A stretch of DNA of 64,000 nt, taken from NCBI RefSeq assembly GCF_049860565.1, contig NZ_CP172056.1:372001-436000 (forward strand), read 5' to 3'. The notes under the pieces were generated by a model, which ran no database searches, was not told the DNA's origin, and saw only the letters and a program-made list of their open reading frames with translations. This document shows, piece after piece, positions 24,288 to 32,217 of the stretch. Both the position numbers and the translations under genes were made by a program. Position 1 is the first letter of the stretch, and each line of letters starts with the position of its first letter. Origin of the DNA: Desulfitobacterium_A nosdiversum. Lineage in GTDB: Bacteria > Bacillota > Desulfitobacteriia > Desulfitobacteriales > Desulfitobacteriaceae.

Positions 24288-26747
24288 TTAGGAAACTTTT
24301 GTAAACTTCATCTTTCCATCTTCTGCTTCGACACGAACATGATCTCCGGCCTTAAATCCACCCTGTAAAATCTTTTCAGACAAACTATCTTCGATCAGGC
24401 GCTGAATCGCACGGCGCAGAGGACGGGCTCCGTAAGTTGGGTCATTGCCCTCCTTGGCAATAAGCTCGAGAGCGCTCTTCTCTACTTCAAGATCAAAACC
24501 TTGTTCTTTCATAAGCTTGTTAACTTGTTTTATTAAGATTTCAGTCACTTGGATTAAAGCTTCTGAAGGAAGTGAATGGAAGACCACAAGCTCATCAATA
24601 CGATTTAAGAACTCAGGGCGGAAGGTCTTTTTTAATTCATCCATAACATTGGAACGCATATTCTTATACTCTGTTGTTGCATCGCGGCGAGCTGCAAAAC
24701 CCATGGCCTCTTTATGAAGGAAGGATGCTCCGACATTTGAGGTCATAATCAAGACCGTATTGCGAAAATCTACAGTTCTGCCCTTCGTATCTGTGAGACG
24801 TCCATCCTCCAGCACTTGCAGCAGAATATTGAAGACATCCGGATGAGCCTTCTCGATTTCATCAAGCAAAATGACGCTGTAGGGTCTCCGACGGACGGCC
24901 TCAGTCAGTTGACCGCCTTCATCATGACCGATATATCCTGGAGGCGCTCCGACTAAGCGAGATACTGCATGTTTCTCCATATACTCGGACATATCAATTC
25001 GAATCATCGCATCTTCCTCGCCAAAGAGTGCTTCAGCTAAGGTACGTGCAAGTTCTGTCTTTCCAACGCCTGTTGGTCCAAGGAAAATAAAAGAACCAAT
25101 CGGCCGTTTTGGATCTTTTAATCCAGCACGTGCCCGGCGTACAGCGCGGGAAACAGCGGCAACCGCATCATCTTGGCCAATGACCCGCTTATGAAGGGTC
25201 TCTTCCAGATGCAAGAGGCGTTCGCTCTCTTCTTCAGCGATTTTTTTCACAGGAATCCCTGTCCAGCTCGCTACGATCTGAGCAATATCATCAGCTGTGA
25301 CGGAGGTTTTATTCACATCACGCTTGCTTTCCCATTGCGAACGCTGCTGTGCCAGATCTTCCCGCAATTTGTGCTCTTGATCCCGTATCTCCGCAGCTTT
25401 TTCAAATTCCTGAGCTAAAACAGCAGCTTCTTTTTCCTTCTTTAAACGCTCAATTTCGCTTTCCAGGGATTTTAAATCAGGCGGTGCGTTAAAGGTTTTA
25501 AGGCGTACTCGTGAAGCAGCCTCATCCATCAAATCGATCGCTTTATCCGGCAAAAAACGGTCTGAAATATAGCGGTCGGATAAACGTACGGCAGCTTCAA
25601 TCGCTTCATCCGTAATTTCAGTTCGGTGATGCGCTTCATAGCGATCTCTAAGCCCTTTCAAAATCTCAATAGCCTCTTCAGCAGTAGGTTCACCGACCAT
25701 AATCGGCTGGAAGCGCCGCTCTAAAGCCGGATCTTTTTCAATATATTTTCGGTATTCATCGAGTGTTGTTGCTCCAATGCATTGCAGTTCTCCACGAGCT
25801 AAAGCAGGCTTAAGAATGTTTGCTGCATCAATTGCCCCTTCGGCTGCCCCTGCCCCAATGAGCGTATGAAGTTCATCAATAAAGATAACGACATTTCCGT
25901 CAACGCGGATTTCTTCCATAACCTTTTTTAAGCGCTCTTCAAATTCTCCACGGTATTTACTTCCGGCGACAACCGAGGAAATATCCAGGGTTACAACCCG
26001 TTTGTTGGCCAAAGTTTCAGGGACTTTATTGCGTATGATCTGCTGAGCTAAACTTTCGGCAATTGCCGTTTTTCCTACACCAGGTTCGCCGATAAGCACA
26101 GGATTATTCTTTGAACGACGGCTTAAAATCTGAATGACCCGCTGGAGTTCATTTTCTCGGCCGATTACAGGATCAAGTTTCTCCTCTCGGGCAAGCTGAG
26201 TTAAATCTCGGCCGAATTCATTAAGCGTCGGGGTACTTGCCGGGCCTTGGCTTTTTCCGTTAGGTGCGGAATTAGCGGCTGCAGGCATCGGAAGGTCGTC
26301 CGGTTCTCCGCCAAGTAAACGAATGACTTGTTTCCAGATCTTTTCAGGGCTCACACCTATATTGAGGAGCACTCGAGCCGCAACCCCTTCTCCCTCCATC
26401 AAAAGCCCAAGCAGCAGATGTTCTGTTCCCACATAATTTACACCTTGGCGGCGCGCCTCATCATTAGCCAATTCAAGTACTCTTTTTACACGAGGGGTAA
26501 AACCGACTTCCCCTTCAAAAGGCTGACCTACGCCAACGAGAGAGTCAATTTGCTCCCGTACTTTTTCGAGCTCAACTCCGATTCCAGTCAAGGCCTTGGC
26601 GGCAATTCCTTCTCCTTCTCCAACCAGCCCCAGCAAAAGATGCTCTGTTCCTACTACATTATGTCCCATCCGTTTAGCTTCTTCTTGTGCTAAACCCAGG
26701 ACTTTAACCGCTCTTTCCGTAAATCTCTGTTGCATCTCGTTATTCAC
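24288..26747 (-). CDS. clpC: AAA+ unfoldase ClpC
   Basis: An 819-residue Hsp100 chaperone that unfolds proteins, including arginine-phosphorylated ones, for the ClpP protease. Two Clp_N repeats cover residues 1-145. Walker A sites are GEPGVGKT near residue 221 and GPTGVGKT near 556, and a UVR/middle coiled region lies around 410-470, where MecA or McsB-type adaptors act. It is the last gene of the ctsR operon and overlaps mcsB by eight bases. Confidence 0.97.
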   Translation of the reverse strand: MNNEMQQRFTERAVKVLGLAQEEAKRMGHNVVGTEHLLLGLVGEGEGIAAKALTGIGVELEKVREQIDSLVGVGQPFEGEVGFTPRVKRVLELANDEARRQGVNYVGTEHLLLGLLMEGEGVAARVLLNIGVSPEKIWKQVIRLLGGEPDDLPMPAAANSAPNGKSQGPASTPTLNEFGRDLTQLAREEKLDPVIGRENELQRVIQILSRRSKNNPVLIGEPGVGKTAIAESLAQQIIRNKVPETLANKRVVTLDISSVVAGSKYRGEFEERLKKVMEEIRVDGNVVIFIDELHTLIGAGAAEGAIDAANILKPALARGELQCIGATTLDEYRKYIEKDPALERRFQPIMVGEPTAEEAIEILKGLRDRYEAHHRTEITDEAIEAAVRLSDRYISDRFLPDKAIDLMDEAASRVRLKTFNAPPDLKSLESEIERLKKEKEAAVLAQEFEKAAEIRDQEHKLREDLAQQRSQWESKRDVNKTSVTADDIAQIVASWTGIPVKKIAEEESERLLHLEETLHKRVIGQDDAVAAVSRAVRRARAGLKDPKRPIGSFIFLGPTGVGKTELARTLAEALFGEEDAMIRIDMSEYMEKHAVSRLVGAPPGYIGHDEGGQLTEAVRRRPYSVILLDEIEKAHPDVFNILLQVLEDGRLTDTKGRTVDFRNTVLIMTSNVGASFLHKEAMGFAARRDATTEYKNMRSNVMDELKKTFRPEFLNRIDELVVFHSLPSEALIQVTEILIKQVNKLMKEQGFDLEVEKSALELIAKEGNDPTYGARPLRRAIQRLIEDSLSEKILQGGFKAGDHVRVEAEDGKMKFTKVS

Positions 26748-27816
26748 TCTCCTTTTTATCCTGTATACTTATATTCCTCAAAGCTTCCCTTATGATACGG
26801 GCACGTTCCTCATCTCTCTGCCCGGGATCTAATTCTCGATTCATGATATATTGCAGATTACCGGGTAACGAATCGACCAAAAGCATAGGAAAGGTCTTAG
26901 TCGTTCGGGGTAATAGCTCCATATCAACGCCCAAGCGATCTAAGGACAAAAGATGCATGGCATCTTCTGAGGTGAGCAAACGGGCATTTTCCAATGTCCC
27001 CCGTGCCCTCCAGACCTGATCCTCTAAAACTAATTTCATTCCGTTTTTGAGGGATTCACGAGCATGAAGCTCATGCTCAACAACCTGCCCGGTAACCGCT
27101 TCCAAATGAGTCAAAATATCCTCTTCGCTCTGCCCTAAGGTGATTTGATTAGATACTTGGAAGAGATGCCCATAAGCTTGTGACCCTTCGCCATAAAGCC
27201 CTCGTACGGCTAATCCGAGATTGGTGAGAGACCCCAAAATCTGTTCCACCTGCTTCGTCATTTCGAGTGCGGGTAAATGCACCATAACTGAAGCGCGCAT
27301 TCCGGTTCCGACATTTGTAGGACAAGCTGTTAGATAGCCTCGTGCTTCAAGATAGGCCAGATCAAGCTGTTCTTCAATGGCATCATCCAATAAATTCGCT
27401 ATACGATAGCACTCCCGCAGCTGATTGCCTGGAAGGAGCGATTGCAGTCTAATGTGATCCTCCTCATTGATCATAACCGAAATACGATGATCCTGCGTCA
27501 GCGCAACTCCGCGAGAACCTCTTGAATGAAGAAATCCCGGACTGATTAAATGTTTCTCAATCAGAACTTGCTGTTCAATTGAGGACAAATCCTGAAGTGA
27601 AAAATAGGTTAGCTGGTCACCCTCAATGACGAGATTTTGTAAAACCTTTGAAATTATTTCTTCAACCTTGCGCGATTCCTCAGGTGATAAAACATGGGGA
27701 AAAGGAGTATTTTCTAAATTACGGGCTAACCGTACACGGCTGCTTAGGACGACTGCCGAATTGCTGATTTCTTTCAGCCAGGCGCTTTGTCCGGCCAAAA
27801 GCTCTTTTCTTTGCAT
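26740..27816 (-). CDS. mcsB: Protein arginine kinase McsB
   Basis: A 358-residue phosphagen-kinase-fold enzyme that phosphorylates protein arginines and marks them for ClpCP. The phosphate-binding motif SSRVRLARNLENTPFP is near residue 24, and the catalytic NEEDH motif is in ISVMINEEDHIRLQ near residue 115, followed by CPTNVGTGMRASVMVHLP. It also releases CtsR from DNA in Bacillus. It begins at the end of mcsA with a one-base overlap and overlaps clpC by eight bases. Confidence 0.95.
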   Translation of the reverse strand: MQRKELLAGQSAWLKEISNSAVVLSSRVRLARNLENTPFPHVLSPEESRKVEEIISKVLQNLVIEGDQLTYFSLQDLSSIEQQVLIEKHLISPGFLHSRGSRGVALTQDHRISVMINEEDHIRLQSLLPGNQLRECYRIANLLDDAIEEQLDLAYLEARGYLTACPTNVGTGMRASVMVHLPALEMTKQVEQILGSLTNLGLAVRGLYGEGSQAYGHLFQVSNQITLGQSEEDILTHLEAVTGQVVEHELHARESLKNGMKLVLEDQVWRARGTLENARLLTSEDAMHLLSLDRLGVDMELLPRTTKTFPMLLVDSLPGNLQYIMNRELDPGQRDEERARIIREALRNISIQDKKESE

Positions 27817-28346
27817 TACTCCTCCTCTCCCTTCATTTGTTCTAAGGCTCTGATCTGATCACGGACAAGGACCGCAGCCTCAAATTCTTCCTTCTGGACA
27901 AGCTGCTGAAGTTTCTCTTTGAGTTTTTTGAGTTCTACTTTACCTCTAAGTTCCTTTCCCCGCCGGGCTGGAATCTTTCCGACATGCTGACCCCCGCCGT
28001 GAATGCGACGCAACAAAGGCTCTAATTGATTGCTAAAGGTCTGATAACAAACGCTGCAACCCAGCTTGCCTGCCTGAGTAATTTGAGAAAATGTTATTCC
28101 GCATTGAGGACAAACCTCTTCAGGCGTTTTAATCTGAGTTGGGTTTTGAGTTTGGCTTTGTGTCGAAGGAGTAAATCCAAACAAGGCCTGCAAAAAGTCC
28201 GGAACAATCCCGGGATTTATCACAAAATTCATTTCATGCGTTTGATGAGCGCAGTGTTCGCATAGATAAAGCTTTTGGGTTTTCCCATTCACCATTTTCG
28301 TAATTTGAACATTTGCCTCGCGCATCTGACATTTTTGGCAAAGCAT
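27816..28346 (-). CDS. mcsA: McsB activator protein McsA
   Basis: A 176-residue zinc-binding adaptor that activates the arginine kinase McsB. Four CxxC pairs are visible: MLCQKC, YLCEHC, VCPQC and LGCSVC, making two zinc sites within the first 105 residues. A UVR domain (LKEKLQQLVQKEEFEAAVLVRD) closes the protein. It sits between ctsR and mcsB in the stress operon. Confidence 0.93.
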   Translation of the reverse strand: MLCQKCQMREANVQITKMVNGKTQKLYLCEHCAHQTHEMNFVINPGIVPDFLQALFGFTPSTQSQTQNPTQIKTPEEVCPQCGITFSQITQAGKLGCSVCYQTFSNQLEPLLRRIHGGGQHVGKIPARRGKELRGKVELKKLKEKLQQLVQKEEFEAAVLVRDQIRALEQMKGEEE

Positions 28347-28367
28347 TCTGCCTCTCCCCCTTTTAAG

Positions 28368-28838
28368 TTAGCTTAAATCCTCTCGACTAAGAGTCGTTAA
28401 AATACGCTTCATAATATGTGCCCTAAGCAGATCTGAATCTATAACGTCGTTTTCTAAGCTTTCCGGATGAACTACCGTTCGAATAATCGCCGCCTCACGC
28501 CTTGAAATGACTTCCTCTTCAAGCAGTCTGCTTAAGAGCCCCAGAGCCCTTTCATACGTCAATTGGTTTCCAATCAGTTGACGGATAATATTTTGAAACT
28601 GCCCTTCATGATTCCACCCTAAACGAATAATCCGAAGGTACCCTCCGCCGCCGCGGCGGCTTTCCACCAAATACCCTCGTTCGACAGTAAACCGTGTGCC
28701 AAGAACATAATTGATTTGAGAAGGAGCACAAGAGAACTCCCCGGCTAAAACACCCCGTTGAAGAATAACAAACCCTTCGTCTGCTTCCTCCAAGATCTTT
28801 TTCAGATATGCTTCGATGCGGTCAGCGAGATTGCCCAA
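28368..28838 (-). CDS. ctsR: Transcriptional repressor CtsR
   Basis: A 156-residue winged-helix repressor of class III heat-shock genes. The DNA-binding domain is at the N-terminus (SCAPSQINYVLGTRF) and the glycine-rich wing is VESRRGGGGYLRI near residue 63, whose glycine acts as the heat sensor in the family. The C-terminal domain is the dimer and McsB-interaction part. It is the first gene of ctsR-mcsA-mcsB-clpC; its own operator lies directly upstream. Confidence 0.95.
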   Translation of the reverse strand: MGNLADRIEAYLKKILEEADEGFVILQRGVLAGEFSCAPSQINYVLGTRFTVERGYLVESRRGGGGYLRIIRLGWNHEGQFQNIIRQLIGNQLTYERALGLLSRLLEEEVISRREAAIIRTVVHPESLENDVIDSDLLRAHIMKRILTTLSREDLS

Positions 28839-28866
28839 CGTGATCCACTCCTCAACTATGACTTTT

Positions 28867-28891
28867 TTTGACCTTGTGACCTTCTTTGACC
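28867..28891 (-). promoter_or_regulatory. CtsR operator
   Basis: On the minus strand GGTCAAA-GAA-GGTCACA (28875-28891) matches the CtsR tandem-heptad consensus with one mismatch. A third GGTCAAA at 28867-28873 adds a possible extended site. It lies 30-50 bases before ctsR, so the operon is probably autoregulated. Confidence 0.85.
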
Positions 28892-28942
28892 TTTAATATT
28901 ATCTTAATCATTTCGCTTCGAATTTGCAAGTTGTAGTTTTAG

Positions 28943-28985
28943 TAAAAAAATACTTCGCTTCACTTAGCCAGTGAAAACGAAGTAT
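28943..28985 (-). terminator. Terminator overlapping the 3' end of the next gene
   Basis: ATACTTCG and CGAAGTAT form the base of a long stem (28950-28985), followed by seven T on the minus strand. The stem includes the last codons and the stop of the small membrane protein upstream of ctsR. Confidence 0.8.
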
Positions 28986-29299
28986 ACCCATGTGCTTATG
29001 GTGATTATGCCTACTACCGCCATGAGGAATAAAACACCTTTTCCCTCAAAGCCATTTGTCCTACGATCATTTTTGCTTCCTAATAAAATTTGATTTAATT
29101 CAAAGCGTTCTCTATTTTTAACTTCTGACTTTTCCAGTAAAGGTTCCGGCTTTTCAAATAAAGGTTCATCCGTCTTTCGAATTCCAGAGGAATTCCGCTG
29201 AGTACGGCTTTCCTTTTCTACGATATCTTGCCAATGAATCGTTCCCGAAAGCAAATATCGAATTTCTACCTGGCTCAGTTCAATTTCCTTTTCCTTCAT
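28964..29299 (-). CDS. Small protein with C-terminal membrane anchor, unknown function
   Basis: A 111-residue protein I do not recognise. Residues 1-85 are highly charged and hydrophilic (KEKEIELSQVEIRYLLSGTI at the start) and residues about 88-109 are one hydrophobic helix, so it is a tail-anchored membrane protein. AGGAG lies about 11 bases before the ATG. It stands alone between ctsR and uspA and its terminator overlaps its own stop codon. Confidence 0.7.
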   Translation of the reverse strand: MKEKEIELSQVEIRYLLSGTIHWQDIVEKESRTQRNSSGIRKTDEPLFEKPEPLLEKSEVKNRERFELNQILLGSKNDRRTNGFEGKGVLFLMAVVGIITISTWVYFVFTG

Positions 29300-29455
29300 T
29301 CCGGGCCCGTCTCCTACCTACAGTGTCTTTTGTTCTTTACACTTTTTGGTATTCGCTATAGGTATAATAAATCCCTGCTGGAAGAGGAAGGACCAAAGTC
29401 CCAATTTTTGTCCTAAAATGGCTTAAAATCCTAATAATCGACAATCAAAGGAAAC

Positions 29456-29884
29456 TTACTTGGCGATGAGTACAGGGCAAGTCGCTTTCTGTAAAATACG
29501 TTGGCTTACACTTCCAAAAACAGAACCCGCGATGGCGCCATAACCATGCCGTCCCATTACAACAAGATCGATCTTCTGCTTCTCGATTTCCCCAAGAATT
29601 TTAGTCACCGGATGCCCCGCTTCCAAAACCTTTTTGAGTTCGACACCATCAGTATTAAGCCCCTCTACGGTTATGTCTAATGCGAGCTGTCCATATTTAT
29701 CCAAGTCCTCTTGAGTTATTGTAGCTCCGTATGTCACTGTATAGCCCCAATAATCTTTTTGAGTATACGTAACATGAAAAACCTCAACCTCTGCTTGAAA
29801 TTTTCGTGCTATTTCGAGCGCAATTTTTAAAGACCGTTTAGAGTACTCCGAAGCATCTGTAGGTACAAGAATTTTCTTAAACAT
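29456..29884 (-). CDS. Universal stress protein, UspA family
   Basis: A 142-residue single Usp domain. The N-terminus KKILVPTDASEYSKRSLKIA and the ATP-binding signature GRHGYGAIAGSVFGSVSQRI near residue 110 are both present, so it is of the nucleotide-binding type. Role is inferred as stress or energy-state adaptation. It is close to the formate dehydrogenase genes on the same strand but with about 85 bases between, so linkage is uncertain. Confidence 0.9.
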   Translation of the reverse strand: MFKKILVPTDASEYSKRSLKIALEIARKFQAEVEVFHVTYTQKDYWGYTVTYGATITQEDLDKYGQLALDITVEGLNTDGVELKKVLEAGHPVTKILGEIEKQKIDLVVMGRHGYGAIAGSVFGSVSQRILQKATCPVLIAK

Positions 29885-29968
29885 TAAAAATCCCTCCCTT
29901 ATAATCGATGCAACATCTTTGATTAATTCTATTTTATACCCTTAAAACCAATAATGCATTAAACTTTT

Positions 29969-30712
29969 TCAAAATTCGCACAAAAATTTAGGATGCTCAT
30001 CAATCCACTTCTCTGCAGCATAATTAAGAGGCAATGTGCGTAGATCCTCCCATACAAAATCCTCCACCCTTCGCTTACGCAAATCGACTTCCTTAAAGTC
30101 TCTCCCGCACGATTGGCAAAAAGCTATCTCAACTCCAGGGAAATTCTCATTTTTTAAGTAAATCTGCTCTGATGCCTTTTCACTTCCGCAGTGAATGCAT
30201 CCCACCCGTTTAGCTGACCATTCATGATCACAGTGCGTACAATGCAACATGCGTTTTCCAGCAGGAGGAACGAGTACAGACAGCCCTGCCTCTTGCCCGC
30301 AAATCGGGCAAACCTGTCCTGTGTAATTTTCTGCCGTCTGAAGAATATCCTCTGGCAGGCTTTTGCGGGCAAATCCCAAAACACCTTGCACAGCAAAAGT
30401 AAATCCGCTATAAAGCTCTTGATCCTTAAGTTCTTTTCCGAAGAGATATTGTTTCCAGGCAGAATGTAGTTCATCCTTGGACCAGGATCGTTTACTTCCT
30501 TCAAGCAACCGGTCAACCAATTCGAGGACAGGTTCCTTAGGTAAACGATTCAAACTAAAATAGGGATATGTCTCATCAGGTACCAGTCTTTGAACCCAAT
30601 ACCTTCCCCTTTCCCCCCGCCATTTTAGAATCTTCCTTTTCATCTCTTGGTAGATCTCATGGAGATTACCGAGTTCCTCTGTCACAAGGCATCCTCTCCT
30701 TTCTCTGCTCAT
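29969..30712 (-). CDS. fdhE: Formate dehydrogenase accessory protein FdhE
   Basis: A protein of up to 247 residues of the FdhE family, needed for maturation of exported respiratory formate dehydrogenase. Several cysteine pairs form rubredoxin-like sites: CPICG, CTHC, CIHCG and CQSCG between about residues 133 and 205. The ATG at 30712 overlaps the stop of fdhI as ATGA; a GTG at 30685 after AAAGGAG is an equally likely start. It is the last gene of the fdhA-fdhB-fdhI-fdhE operon, which supports the assignment. Confidence 0.9.
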   Translation of the reverse strand: MSRERRGCLVTEELGNLHEIYQEMKRKILKWRGERGRYWVQRLVPDETYPYFSLNRLPKEPVLELVDRLLEGSKRSWSKDELHSAWKQYLFGKELKDQELYSGFTFAVQGVLGFARKSLPEDILQTAENYTGQVCPICGQEAGLSVLVPPAGKRMLHCTHCDHEWSAKRVGCIHCGSEKASEQIYLKNENFPGVEIAFCQSCGRDFKEVDLRKRRVEDFVWEDLRTLPLNYAAEKWIDEHPKFLCEF

Positions 30713-31404
30713 TCCATGCCCTTTTTTACCCGCTCATACCATGCCTCATGATGCTTCTTCGCGAATTTTGAAGACACATAACCATGGAGCATACCAGGAA
30801 GAGCAGTGCGGGAATCCGGATGCAAAAGCCCCAGATACATATGCCCAATAACAGCGGCAGTCATTAAAAACATAGATAGATCATGAACAGGATAAGCCCA
30901 ACGGACCAGTGCCGGCGGAAAAGAAGAAGCAAACCACATGACAACACCGCTTAATGTAATGAAGATCGAGCCAAAAACTGTGAGCAGCGAGTTGATCTTC
31001 TCTCCGCCATTGAATTTATCCTGAGCCGGGTAATCCCCATGCCCGCCAAAAAACTCTTTCGGAAAAGCCCTTATATGCTGCCAATCTGCTTTTGTAAGAC
31101 GGAAGACCAACTTGAGCCATTCCCAATGATATTTGGCATCGCCAATGAAAAACATAGCTCCTACAACAACCACAAAAACAACAGCGTTGATGCGATGAAG
31201 GATCCGTGCAGCTTCAACTCCTCCAACGACTGCCAATGCCGGACGAAAAACGAGAGATAAAATTCCAACTCCTGTAAAAAGAAGGAGAAAAAAAGAAATG
31301 GCATGAACCCAATGGCTAATACGTTCACCAAGAGTAAAGCGCAAGACTTTGTCTGAGTCCTGATTTTTTCCAAATTCTCCTTTTGTACCCGTTTGAATCG
31401 CCAT
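30709..31404 (-). CDS. fdhI: Formate dehydrogenase cytochrome b subunit (gamma)
   Basis: A 231-residue membrane subunit that takes electrons from the iron-sulfur subunit to the quinone pool. Four transmembrane helices are evident. Likely haem-ligand histidines lie in GERISHWVHA (31 or 34), ARILHRI (70), YPVHDLS and GHMYLG. The family is the b556-type gamma subunit of FdnGHI. The start overlaps the end of fdhB by one base, so translation is coupled. Confidence 0.92.
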   Translation of the reverse strand: MAIQTGTKGEFGKNQDSDKVLRFTLGERISHWVHAISFFLLLFTGVGILSLVFRPALAVVGGVEAARILHRINAVVFVVVVGAMFFIGDAKYHWEWLKLVFRLTKADWQHIRAFPKEFFGGHGDYPAQDKFNGGEKINSLLTVFGSIFITLSGVVMWFASSFPPALVRWAYPVHDLSMFLMTAAVIGHMYLGLLHPDSRTALPGMLHGYVSSKFAKKHHEAWYERVKKGME

Positions 31405-32216
31405 CAGTGTTTACCCCCTTTCTGTGCTTCCTTCACTTCCGGAGCCTGTTCACGATAAGCTCCGCGCAATAGGTTGCCAAGAACTCCGACAACTACTGCC
31501 GCTGCAGCCCCACCCACAGCTATTTTACCCACAGGACGGACGACATCTTTCCACAGGGTAAGGGAAAGAGGAGTTTGCGGATTGACAGGCAATCCATAGA
31601 CTTCCGGAACATTGAGGAGGAGATAGACGAAGGTCGTCCCTCCCATTTCAGTTTCCCCATAGATTCGCGCCTTGGGGTAAGTTTTCTGAACCTCAGCCAA
31701 TCTTTTCTTAGCTTCCGCCATCAAGGTCTCCCGCTCGCCGAATTGAAGCGTACCCGGTTGGCACGTCGCAACACAAGAAGGACTCAGACCATTTTCAACC
31801 CGGTCAATGCATCCTGTGCACTTATGTGCTTTTTTCTGGGTTTGATCCAGTTTGGGTACGCCAAAAGGACAGTTCTCTACACAGTATCCGCACCCAATGC
31901 AAAGATCCTGATTGATCACTACATATCCCGACTCTGTCCTGCTGATCGCATTTGAAGAACATGATTTCAAACAGGCCGGTTCGGCACAATGGAAGCACTG
32001 GGCTTTACGTATCAACCAGTTCATTTTTTGATTCTCGTATTTTTCGGTAAACGTAATATATGTCCACGTCTTAGGCGTGAAATCCTTCATGGATTGGTAA
32101 CTCGTCACCAGCTGGGTTTTTTCTGCGGGAAGCTCATTCCATTCTTTGCATGCTACTGTACATGCCTTACAGCCAGTGCATTTGGAGGTATCTACAAAAA
32201 CCATTTTTCTTGACAT
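31404..32216 (-). CDS. fdhB: Formate dehydrogenase iron-sulfur subunit (beta)
   Basis: A 270-residue electron-transfer subunit with four [4Fe-4S] clusters. Cysteine motifs are CTGCKACTVAC (from residue 13), CFHCAEPACLKSC, CIGCGYCVENCPFG and CTGCIDRV with a later SCVATCQPG. A C-terminal hydrophobic helix (IAVGGAAAAVVVGVLGNLL) anchors it in the membrane, as in FdnH. It starts one base after fdhA ends. Confidence 0.95.
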   Translation of the reverse strand: MSRKMVFVDTSKCTGCKACTVACKEWNELPAEKTQLVTSYQSMKDFTPKTWTYITFTEKYENQKMNWLIRKAQCFHCAEPACLKSCSSNAISRTESGYVVINQDLCIGCGYCVENCPFGVPKLDQTQKKAHKCTGCIDRVENGLSPSCVATCQPGTLQFGERETLMAEAKKRLAEVQKTYPKARIYGETEMGGTTFVYLLLNVPEVYGLPVNPQTPLSLTLWKDVVRPVGKIAVGGAAAAVVVGVLGNLLRGAYREQAPEVKEAQKGGKH

Positions 32217-32217
32217 C